Made by a program: the position numbers and the translations under genes. Positions 6,236 to 12,631 of a stretch of 12,631 bases of DNA are shown piece after piece. The DNA comes from Solirubrobacterales bacterium 70-9 (GTDB lineage Bacteria; Actinomycetota; Thermoleophilia; Solirubrobacterales; 70-9), in the NCBI GenBank assembly GCA_001898095.1, contig MKSH01000122.1, forward strand, positions 34,130-46,760. Reading direction: 5' to 3'. Position 1 is the stretch's first letter. Every line of letters starts with the position of its first letter. The notes under the pieces are model-generated. The model had not been told where the DNA came from. It did no database searches and was given only the letters and a program-made list of their open reading frames with translations.

Positions 6236-7831
6236 TTATTCGACCGGCCCGGCGGAGCGCAGGCCCGCCGGGATCGCGGCGATCACGTCGGTGGCGATCA
6301 CCGACTCGGCGACGCCGCCCAACCGGCGCGCCGCCTCCTGGCCCGCGCGGGCGTGCGCGTAGACCGCACAGCAGGCGGCGGCGAAGGGCGCGAGGCCGCG
6401 GGCGAGGAGCGCCGCGGTGACCCCGGAGAGGACGTCGCCGCTGCCTGCGGTCGCCAGGCCCGGCGCCGCGACGGCGTTGACGGCGACCCGCTCGCCGTCG
6501 GTGACGATCGTGTCGTCGCCCTTGAGGACCACGATCGCACCGCTCCAGGCGGCGGCCTCCTTGGCGGCGGCGAGGCGGCGGGCGGCGATCTCCTCCGACT
6601 CGCGCTCCAGCAGGCGGCCGAGCTCCCCCGCGTGCGGGGTGAGGACGGTCGCCGCGGTGCGGGCGGCGAGCCGGTCGAGCTGGCCGGCGAAGGCGTTCAG
6701 GCCGTCGGCGTCGATCACCAGCGGCGCCTCGATCCGCGGCGCAACCTCGCGGGCGAGCGCGAGCGAGTCCTCGTCGCGACCCATCCCTGGGCCGAGCACG
6801 CCGGCGGCGGCGCGCTCGAAGGCAGCGAAGAGGTCATCGACGGCATCGGTCCCGAGCCGCCCCGGCGTGGCGCCGATCCCGCGCGACATCACCTCGACCT
6901 CGGCGGCTTCGAAGATCGGCTCGAGATCGGCCGGGACGGCGACCGTCGCGTACCCGGCGCCGGCGCGGATCGCCGCGGTCGAGGACATCCGCACCGCTCC
7001 GGTGAGCCCGCGCGAGCCGCCCGCGATCGTCACCTGGCCGGAGGAGAACTTGGTCGATTGGGCGCCGCGCTTCGGCGGCAGGTCGAGGACCGCGGGCCCG
7101 ATCACCCCGGCCGCCTCGGGTGCCGGGGCCCCCGCCGGGATCCCGATCGGGGCGACCACCAGCTCGCCGGTGGCCCACTTGCCGGGGGCGACGTAGTGGC
7201 CGACCTTGGCGCCGTGGAAGGTGACGGTGACGTCGGCCTCGACCACCGCCCCGGCGACCTCGCCGGTCGCCGCGTCGACCCCGGAGGCGACGTCGCAGGC
7301 GACCACCGGCACTCCTTCGGCCCGCCGCGCCCCGATCGCCCCGATTGCCCCCGCGGCGGGCTCCCGCGGCGCCCCCGCGAACCCGGTCCCGAAGATCGCG
7401 TCGACCACCGCCCCCGACCCGGCCAACCGCGCCCCGACATCGCCCCCCGCCGATGCGTTCGCAGAAATGGCCGGATAGCGGCCGGAAGTGCGAACGCCAT
7501 CCCCGGCGCCGGCGCCGGGGCCGTTCAGGCGCTCGAGGTTGGCGGTGGCATCGGGGCTCAGCTCATCGGCGGGCCAGAGGAGCAGGACCTCGGCCTCGAA
7601 GCCCATCTCGCGCAGCAGGCGCGCGGCGACCAGGCCGTCGCCGCCGTTGTTGCCCTTGCCGCAGACGACCCGCACGGGGCCCGCCGGCGAAAGCCGCGCC
7701 ACCGCCTCGGCGACCGCCCGCCCGGCGGCCTCCATCAGGCCAAGCGAGGAGATGCCCTGGCCCTCGATCGCCCAGGAGTCCGCGGCCCGCATCCCCTCGG
7801 CGTCGTAGAGACCTCGCAGCCATGACTCCAT
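6236..7831 (-). CDS. nnr: Bifunctional NAD(P)H-hydrate epimerase / ADP-dependent NAD(P)H-hydrate dehydratase
   Basis: The 531-residue protein fuses NnrE and NnrD, which together repair hydrated (damaged) NADH and NADPH: the epimerase interconverts the R and S hydrates, and the dehydratase restores the S form using ADP. The NnrE half (1 to about 225) shows LMEAAGRAVAEAV, VVCGKGNNGGDGLVAARLL, DAIFGTGFAG and CDVASGVDAATGEV. The NnrD half (about 245-525) shows TKFSSGQVTIAGGSRGLTGA, LGPGMGRD, VIDADGLNAF, LTPHAGELGRLL and the nucleotide-binding ATAGSGDVLSG. All key motifs are present. An oddity is that residues 112-126 are encoded exactly by a 45-bp palindromic repeat also found at 1568-1612; the segment lies between the ATANLERL helix and the VVDAIFGTG strand, a likely surface loop. 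The ATG at 7831 is 20 bp after the lipoprotein stop. Confidence 0.95.
   Translation of the reverse strand: MESWLRGLYDAEGMRAADSWAIEGQGISSLGLMEAAGRAVAEAVARLSPAGPVRVVCGKGNNGGDGLVAARLLREMGFEAEVLLLWPADELSPDATANLERLNGPGAGAGDGVRTSGRYPAISANASAGGDVGARLAGSGAVVDAIFGTGFAGAPREPAAGAIGAIGARRAEGVPVVACDVASGVDAATGEVAGAVVEADVTVTFHGAKVGHYVAPGKWATGELVVAPIGIPAGAPAPEAAGVIGPAVLDLPPKRGAQSTKFSSGQVTIAGGSRGLTGAVRMSSTAAIRAGAGYATVAVPADLEPIFEAAEVEVMSRGIGATPGRLGTDAVDDLFAAFERAAAGVLGPGMGRDEDSLALAREVAPRIEAPLVIDADGLNAFAGQLDRLAARTAATVLTPHAGELGRLLERESEEIAARRLAAAKEAAAWSGAIVVLKGDDTIVTDGERVAVNAVAAPGLATAGSGDVLSGVTAALLARGLAPFAAACCAVYAHARAGQEAARRLGGVAESVIATDVIAAIPAGLRSAGPVE
7454..7498. repeat. Dispersed palindromic element, copy 2 (inside nnr coding sequence)
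   Basis: TGCGTTCGCA (7454-7463) and TGCGAACGCC (7489-7498) form outer arms with one mismatch. An inner perfect palindrome GGCCG (7469-7473)/CGGCC (7479-7483) sits inside. It differs from copy 1 at four of the first 44 bases. In the nnr frame it is exactly 15 codons, giving GVRTSGRYPAISANA (residues 112-126), with no stop and no frameshift. The two copies have opposite relations to genes: one is intergenic and one is translated. Confidence 0.85.
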
Positions 7832-7851
7832 GGCCCCAGCCTAAAGCCGGA

Positions 7852-9420
7852 TTACTTGGAGACGCCGATGATCATCTTCGCCGTGGTCGTCGAGCCCTTC
7901 GCTTCCGAGCCGACCGCGACGTAGGAAATCTTCTGCAGGTAGGACTTCGCCGAGTCGAATTTGACCCGCGCATCCGGGTTCAGCGTCGTATCGAGCAGCT
8001 CCAGCGCCGGGCCGCCGCTGACGAAGGCCGCGATCGGGGTCGAGCCGAGGGTGCTCTTGGCCGCTTCGAAGTCGGCGGTCGTGCCGAGCGTCTCGGCGTT
8101 TGCCCGCAGGGCCTGCGCCGCCGCCTGCGGCCCGTAGGAGAAGACCAGCTTCTCCCCCGCCGCGCCGACGATCAGCGGTTTCGACCCGATCCCGGAGGAG
8201 CGGATCGAGAAGCCGCTCACTTCGCCGTGGATCGCGGTGACGCCCGCGGTGCCGGTGGCGCGCAGCAGCAGGCCGAGGTTGGAGACGGTGTTGCGGGCTT
8301 CGGTCGCGTTGTCGGTTTCGATCACCACCGCGCCGCCGAGGCTCGCCTTGCTCGTGCCTTCGAGGAAGCCGCCGACGTCGCCGAGCGATTCGGTCAACGA
8401 GTCGAAGTCGATGCCGATCGATTCGAGAGCGGGCTTGAATTCACCCGGTTCGACCTGGCCTTCGATCCCTTCTTCGTTCAGGGTGTCGATCTCTTCGCCC
8501 AGCGCTTTGCCGAATTCGGGCGTCGCGAACGCGGCGACGGCGGTCGCGGGCAACGATTCGAGCAGCTTCGAGGCGTCGCCGCTGAGGCTCGAGGCTTTGC
8601 CGAGGTTGGTCGAGATGTCGACCTCCACCTGTTCGGAGTGCGGGACCACGGTGGCGACCGCGGTCGCCTTGCGCGGTTCGATCCCGAGGATCGCGAAGCC
8701 GGCCTGGTCTTCGGCCGAGATCTGCGCTTTCGCCTGTTCGATCGCGCCGCCGATGTCGATGTAGAGGGTGCCGACTCCTTCGTCCGGCGCCGCTTCCATC
8801 GCCGACTTGAACTTTTCCGCTGCGTTCAGCCCTTCGTCGCCTTCGGAGACTTTCACCATTTCTTCGAAGTCGGCCTTGGTTTCGCCGTAGACGATGAACT
8901 CGCCGATGAAGCCGACCACCGATTCGTCGTCGTCGCTGACCCAGAACTTGTCGCCTTCGAATTCTTCGGTTTCCGCAGGTTCGTCCGATTCCTCGTTCTT
9001 CTTTTCGAAGAATTCTTCGGCTTCGCCGACGTTGCTCGTTTCGACGGCGATGCCGCCGCCGTGGAATTCGTCACCGTCGTATTCCTTGAGGAAGAGGCCT
9101 GCCTTTTCGCCCACCCAGGGCTGGACTTCTTCTTCGTAATCGAACTTTCCGCCGCCGTCGAAGGACACCGCTTCTTCAAGTTTTTCGGCGATGAAGCCGC
9201 TCACGTCTTCGATCCCCAGCGTCGTGTCGGCTAGCTGGTCGAGTTCTTCGCTCACCTTCGCGCCGGGCGCCAGGTTCGCTTCGAAGTAGAACGGCACGTC
9301 GGCAGGCGCCAGGCTCGCCGGTTCGCCGCCGCCGGAGCTGTCAGAGCTGCCGCCGCAACCGGCGACGATCAGCGCCGCCGCCGCCAGCGCCGCGAGCAGT
9401 ACCGCGAAGCGCTTCTTCAC
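7852..9420 (-). CDS. DUF3352-like lipoprotein
   Basis: The 522-residue product starts with a lipoprotein signal: basic KKR, an Ala/Leu core, and a lipobox ending LIVAGC with C22 as the lipidated residue, then a Gly/Ser linker. It should be anchored to the outer face of the membrane. The body resembles DUF3352-type proteins: an early ADVPFYFEANLAP segment, a very acidic region around residues 65-200 (many Glu/Asp and Phe), and later repeats of strand-helix units (LPATAVAAFATPEFG, GGAVVIETDNATEARN, GEKLVFSYG). No enzymatic motif is seen and the function is unknown. The start is GTG (9418-9420), overlapping the glmS stop by 4 bp (GTGA), so translation is likely coupled. The gene uses GAA for Glu much more than its neighbours do, most clearly at about 8880-9200. 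Confidence 0.88.
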   Translation of the reverse strand: MKKRFAVLLAALAAAALIVAGCGGSSDSSGGGEPASLAPADVPFYFEANLAPGAKVSEELDQLADTTLGIEDVSGFIAEKLEEAVSFDGGGKFDYEEEVQPWVGEKAGLFLKEYDGDEFHGGGIAVETSNVGEAEEFFEKKNEESDEPAETEEFEGDKFWVSDDDESVVGFIGEFIVYGETKADFEEMVKVSEGDEGLNAAEKFKSAMEAAPDEGVGTLYIDIGGAIEQAKAQISAEDQAGFAILGIEPRKATAVATVVPHSEQVEVDISTNLGKASSLSGDASKLLESLPATAVAAFATPEFGKALGEEIDTLNEEGIEGQVEPGEFKPALESIGIDFDSLTESLGDVGGFLEGTSKASLGGAVVIETDNATEARNTVSNLGLLLRATGTAGVTAIHGEVSGFSIRSSGIGSKPLIVGAAGEKLVFSYGPQAAAQALRANAETLGTTADFEAAKSTLGSTPIAAFVSGGPALELLDTTLNPDARVKFDSAKSYLQKISYVAVGSEAKGSTTTAKMIIGVSK

Positions 9421-11267
9421 TCGACCGTCACCGTCTTCGCCAGGTTACGCGGCTGGTCGACGTTCAGGCTGCGCGCCCGGGCGATGTCGTAGGCGAGCAG
9501 CTGCAACGGCAGCACGGCGAGGATCGGCTGCAGGATCCAGTCGCTCGCGGCGACCTCGATCGTCTCGTCGGCCACTTCGCGCACCCGCTCGTCGCCGGCA
9601 GTGGCGATCGCGATCGTCTGGGCACCGCGAGCGCGGACCTCCTCGACGTTGGAGAGGACCTTCTCCAACACCGGGCTGGCGGTGGCGATGCAGATGACCG
9701 GGGTCGACTCGTCGAGCAGCGCGATCGGCCCGTGCTTCATCTCCCCCGCCGCGTAGGCGTCCGTGGGGATGTAGGAGACCTCCTTCAGCTTCAGCGCCCC
9801 CTCGAGACAGACCGGCAGGCCGATGTGGCGGCCGAGATAGAGGAAGAACTCCTGCTCGAAGTGGCGTTCGGCGACGCCGCGGACCGCGCCTTCGGTCGCC
9901 TCCAGGGTCTCGTCGATCTTCAGCGGCAGCGCCTTCATCTCGGCGACCAGCCCTTCGATCCGCGCCTGCGGCAGGGTCCCGCGCAGCTGGGCAAGACGCA
10001 GTCCCAGCAGGTACATCACCGCCACCTGGGCGAGGAAGGTCTTGGTCGCGGCGACGCCGATCTCGAGCCCGGCGCGGGTGTAGAGGACGGCGTCGGCGTC
10101 GCGCGTCGCCTGGCTGCCCATGATGTTGGTGACGGCGAGCACCTTCGCCCCCGCCTCGCGGGCGAGCCGCATCGCGGCCAGCGTGTCCGCGGTCTCGCCC
10201 GACTGGGTGATGCCGACGACCAGGTCCCCCGGCCCGACCACCGGGTTGCGGTAGCGGTACTCGGAGGCGATGTCCATTTCCACCGGGACCCGCGCCCACT
10301 CCTCGATCGCGTAGCGCCCGACCAGGCCCGCGTGGTAGCTGGTCCCGCAGGCGACGATCACGATCCGGCCGACGTCGCGGAGGAAGTCGTCCTCGAGGTC
10401 GACGTCGGAGAGGTCGACGCCGTCGTCCTCGGGCAGGCGGTCGGTGATCGTCTCGGCGACCGCGTCGGCCTGTTCGTGGATCTCCTTCAGCATGTAGGTC
10501 TCGTAGCCGCCCTTCTCGGCGGCTTCGGCGTCCCAGGTCACCTCTTCGGAGGCACGCTCGATCGGGTTGCCGTCGGTGTCGGTGATCCGCACCTCGTCGG
10601 CTTCGATTTCGACGATCTCGCCGTTTTCGATCGGCACCGCGACGCGGGTGTCGGCGAGGAAGGCGGGGATCGCCGAGGCGAGGAAGGTCTCCCCCTCGCC
10701 GACGCCGGCGACCAGCGGACACTCCTTGCGGGCCCCGAGCAGGCGGTGCGGCTCGTCGGCATGCATGGCGACGAAGGCGTAGTGGCCGCGCAGGTCGGCG
10801 TAGGCGGCGCGGGTGGCGGCGGCGAGGTCGCCGTCGTAGTGGTGGGCGATCAGGTGGGCGACCACCTCGGCGTCGGTCTCCGAGGTGAAGTCCTCGCCTT
10901 CGGCGATCAGGCGCTTGCGCAGCTCGGCGTGGTTCTCGACGATCCCGTTGAGGACGATGTGGACCTTGCCGGTGCTGTCGTCGTGCGGGTGGGCGTTCTC
11001 CTCGGTGACCCGGCCGTGGGTGGCCCAGCGGGTGTGGGCGATGCCGGTCTCGGCCGGGGCCGGCGTCCCGCTGCCGTCGGCGGCGCGCTCGACCGCGGCG
11101 CGCAGGTTGGCGAGGTTGCCGACCGCGTGGACCGAATCGACCTCGCCGTCGTCCTGGAGCAGGCTGATGCCCGCGGAGTCATAGCCACGGTATTCGAGCT
11201 TTTCGAGGCCGCGAAGGAGAAGCTCCTCGCAGGGCCGCTTGCCCACGTATCCGACGATGCCGCACAT
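9417..11267 (-). CDS. glmS: Glutamine--fructose-6-phosphate aminotransferase (isomerizing)
   Basis: The 616-residue enzyme makes glucosamine-6-phosphate from fructose-6-phosphate and glutamine, the first committed step to UDP-GlcNAc. The N-terminal glutaminase domain begins MCGIVGYVG with C2 as the nucleophile, then YRGYDSAGI, HTRWATHG and an NGIVENHAELR motif. Two SIS domains follow: CGTSYHA, TQSGETADT and GLEIGVAATKTFLAQ in the first, and EVSYIPTDAYAAGEMKHGP in the linker and second. The C-terminal QPRNLAKTVTVE tail that closes the sugar site is intact. Length matches the family. The start lacks a Shine-Dalgarno sequence; the bases just before it are pyrimidine-rich. It lies 115 bp after the glmM stop, with a strong hairpin between, and overlaps the lipoprotein start by 4 bp. 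Confidence 0.97.
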   Translation of the reverse strand: MCGIVGYVGKRPCEELLLRGLEKLEYRGYDSAGISLLQDDGEVDSVHAVGNLANLRAAVERAADGSGTPAPAETGIAHTRWATHGRVTEENAHPHDDSTGKVHIVLNGIVENHAELRKRLIAEGEDFTSETDAEVVAHLIAHHYDGDLAAATRAAYADLRGHYAFVAMHADEPHRLLGARKECPLVAGVGEGETFLASAIPAFLADTRVAVPIENGEIVEIEADEVRITDTDGNPIERASEEVTWDAEAAEKGGYETYMLKEIHEQADAVAETITDRLPEDDGVDLSDVDLEDDFLRDVGRIVIVACGTSYHAGLVGRYAIEEWARVPVEMDIASEYRYRNPVVGPGDLVVGITQSGETADTLAAMRLAREAGAKVLAVTNIMGSQATRDADAVLYTRAGLEIGVAATKTFLAQVAVMYLLGLRLAQLRGTLPQARIEGLVAEMKALPLKIDETLEATEGAVRGVAERHFEQEFFLYLGRHIGLPVCLEGALKLKEVSYIPTDAYAAGEMKHGPIALLDESTPVICIATASPVLEKVLSNVEEVRARGAQTIAIATAGDERVREVADETIEVAASDWILQPILAVLPLQLLAYDIARARSLNVDQPRNLAKTVTVE

Positions 11268-11321
11268 AAGAGGGGGAGAGAGGTTAGAGGCTGTCTCGGC
11301 TCGGCAGGAACACGGCTTGAA

Positions 11322-11372
11322 TGTCGATGGGCCGAAAAGCGCTCTATATCAGCGCTTTTCGGCCCATCGACA
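11322..11372. terminator. Perfect 22-bp inverted repeat in the glmM-glmS spacer
   Basis: The left arm (11322-11343, starting TGTCGATGGG) and right arm (11351-11372) are exact reverse complements over 22 bp, with a 7-nt loop CTATATC. The structure begins 10 bp after the glmM stop codon and ends 54 bp before the glmS ATG. Neither strand has a T-run after the stem, so this is not a classical intrinsic terminator. It could be a tract-less terminator for glmM, an attenuator or processing site controlling glmS, or an mRNA-stabilising hairpin. The hairpin is directly visible; its role is inferred. Confidence 0.7.
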
Positions 11373-11382
11373 CGGTTGGGCG

Positions 11383-12631
11383 TCAGCCGAGCTCGGCGCG
11401 CACGAGGTCGACCAGGCGGCCGCAGACGGCGTCGGCCTCCGCGGCCTCCGGGGCCTCGACCATCACCCGCACCAGCGGCTCGGTGCCGGAGGGGCGCAGA
11501 AGCACGCGGCCACGGCCCTCGAGGGCCTGGTTCTCCTTCGCCACCGCGTCCCAGACGGCGCCGGCGCCGGCGAGGCTCTCGCGATCGGCGACCTCGACGT
11601 TGACGAGGAGCTGCGGCAGCTTGTCCATCGCCGGGGCGTCGGCGAGCGCCGCCTCGCCCAGCTCGCGCATGGTCAGCAGCGCCGCGGCGATCCCGTCGCC
11701 GGTGGCGACGATGTCGGAGGCGATGATGTGGCCCGATTGCTCGCCGCCGAGCTTCCACTCGCGGCGCAGCATCTCGTCGATCACGTAGCGGTCGCCGACC
11801 TGGGTGACCGCGACTTCGATCCCGGCCGCCTCCATCGCCTGGTGGAAGCCGAAGTTCGTCATCACAGTGACGACCACGCCGCCGCCGAGTTCGCCCCGCG
11901 AGGCGAGCCCGCGGGCGGCCAGCGCGATCAGCTCGTCGCCATCGTGGACGCGTCCGGAGGCGTCGACGGCCAGCACCCGGTCGCCATCGCCGTCGAAGGC
12001 GAAGCCGATCTCGGCGTCGGAGGCGGCCACCCGCTCGGCCAGCGCCTCGACGTGGGTGGAGCCGACGCCCGCGTTGATGTTGCGACCGTCGGGATCGACG
12101 CCGATCGTCTCAACCGTGGCGCCGAGCTGCTCGAAGATCCGCGGCGCGACCCGGTAGGTGGCCCCGTTGGCGCAGTCGAGCATCACCTTGCGCCCGCCGA
12201 GGTCGATCTGGAAGGCGGCGGCGAGCTCGCGCAGGTAGTCGTCCTCGCCGCCGTGCAGCTCCTCGATCCGGCCCGGCTCGGCGGCGGGCGGCGGGCCGTC
12301 CCCCTCCATCAGCGCCTCGATCCGCGCCTCGACATCATCGGGGAGCTTCGTCCCGGCACCGGAGAAGAACTTGATCCCGTTGTCCTGGAAGGGGTTGTGG
12401 GAGGCGGAGACGACCGCCGCCAGGTCGAGCCCGAGCCGGCGCACGAGGATCGCCGCCGCCGGGGTCGGCAGCACCCCGCCGAGCAGCGCGTCGCCGCCCG
12501 CCGCGGCGATCCCGGCGGCCAACGCCGACTCCAGCATCGGCCCCGACTCGCGCGTGTCGCGGACGATCAGGACCCGCGGGCGCTCCTTCTCCAGGGAGGC
12601 GGTCGCGGCGCGGCCGAGGGCCGTCGCCAGC
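11383..12631 (-). CDS. glmM: Phosphoglucosamine mutase (5' end outside window)
   Basis: The frame is open from the right edge (first full codon ends at 12630) to a TGA at 11383, giving 415 residues; compared with the usual 440-450, about 25-35 N-terminal residues are missing. GlmM converts glucosamine-6-phosphate to glucosamine-1-phosphate, the step after GlmS. Family motifs are RDTRESGPML near the visible start, the active-site phosphoserine in SASHNPFQDNGIKFF (codon near 12401), the metal-binding FDGDGDRVLAVD, the sugar-binding GGEQSGHII and the phosphate-binding RPSGTEPLVRVM near the end. All are intact. GlmM rather than a phosphomannomutase is favoured by these motifs and by the glmS gene immediately downstream, a common actinobacterial pairing. 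Confidence 0.95.
   Translation of the reverse strand, partial: LATALGRAATASLEKERPRVLIVRDTRESGPMLESALAAGIAAAGGDALLGGVLPTPAAAILVRRLGLDLAAVVSASHNPFQDNGIKFFSGAGTKLPDDVEARIEALMEGDGPPPAAEPGRIEELHGGEDDYLRELAAAFQIDLGGRKVMLDCANGATYRVAPRIFEQLGATVETIGVDPDGRNINAGVGSTHVEALAERVAASDAEIGFAFDGDGDRVLAVDASGRVHDGDELIALAARGLASRGELGGGVVVTVMTNFGFHQAMEAAGIEVAVTQVGDRYVIDEMLRREWKLGGEQSGHIIASDIVATGDGIAAALLTMRELGEAALADAPAMDKLPQLLVNVEVADRESLAGAGAVWDAVAKENQALEGRGRVLLRPSGTEPLVRVMVEAPEAAEADAVCGRLVDLVRAELG

Noticed and set aside
6353..9234. Long plus-strand frames opposite nnr and the lipoprotein gene
   Set aside because: The minus strand carries recognisable NnrE/NnrD and lipoprotein signatures; the plus-strand products are Arg/Pro-rich and lack any family motif.
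11268..11382. glmS ribozyme upstream of glmS
   Set aside because: The spacer is too short and shows only one long hairpin, without the pseudoknotted core expected of the ribozyme.
9732..11603. Very long plus-strand open frame (623 codons) opposite glmS
   Set aside because: It is antisense to a gene with intact GlmS motifs along its full length; the translation is Asp/Gly/Val/Arg-rich with no recognisable domain, typical of antisense frames in high-GC DNA.

Overview
The window is GC-rich throughout (about 70% by eye). Its gene content suits a high-GC actinomycetote. The lineage looks like Thermoleophilia/Solirubrobacterales, judged from the glmM-glmS-nnr-alr order, the DUF3352-type lipoprotein and the unusual secreted protein; this placement is inference, because no rRNA or clade marker is present.

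Layout. Positions 1-339 (-) hold the start of a family-4-like glycosyltransferase that runs off the left edge. A small zinc-ribbon protein (373-636, +) diverges from it and converges, across a GC hairpin, on a secreted protein of unknown function (676-1452, -). A 187-bp divergent intergenic region follows and contains a 45-bp palindromic repeat. Next is a GH63/MGH1-like glycoside hydrolase (1640-2839, +), which converges through a hairpin-rich 112-bp spacer on the end of a long minus-strand operon.

The operon fills 2952-12631 and is read from right to left: glmM (5' end outside the window), a perfect 22-bp hairpin, glmS, a DUF3352-like lipoprotein, bifunctional nnrE-nnrD, a two-CBS-domain protein, alr, cca and infA. 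Most junctions are tight (4-bp overlaps at glmS/lipoprotein and alr/cca; gaps of 4-20 bp elsewhere), so translational coupling is likely. The functions are early cell-wall precursor supply (GlmS and GlmM toward UDP-GlcNAc; Alr for D-alanine), repair of damaged NAD(P)H, tRNA 3'-end maturation and translation initiation.

The most interesting signal is a dispersed palindromic element present twice in near-identical form (40 of 44 bases). One copy is intergenic (1568-1612). The other (7454-7498) lies inside nnrE, where it adds exactly 15 in-frame codons. This is what a protein-invading miniature palindrome would look like, similar in principle to Rickettsia palindromic elements. Other points of note are the glmM/glmS hairpin, infA placed outside a ribosomal-protein cluster, no acpS between glmS and nnr, and GAA-skewed codon use in the lipoprotein gene. 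No tRNA, rRNA, CRISPR array, transposase or phage gene was seen.
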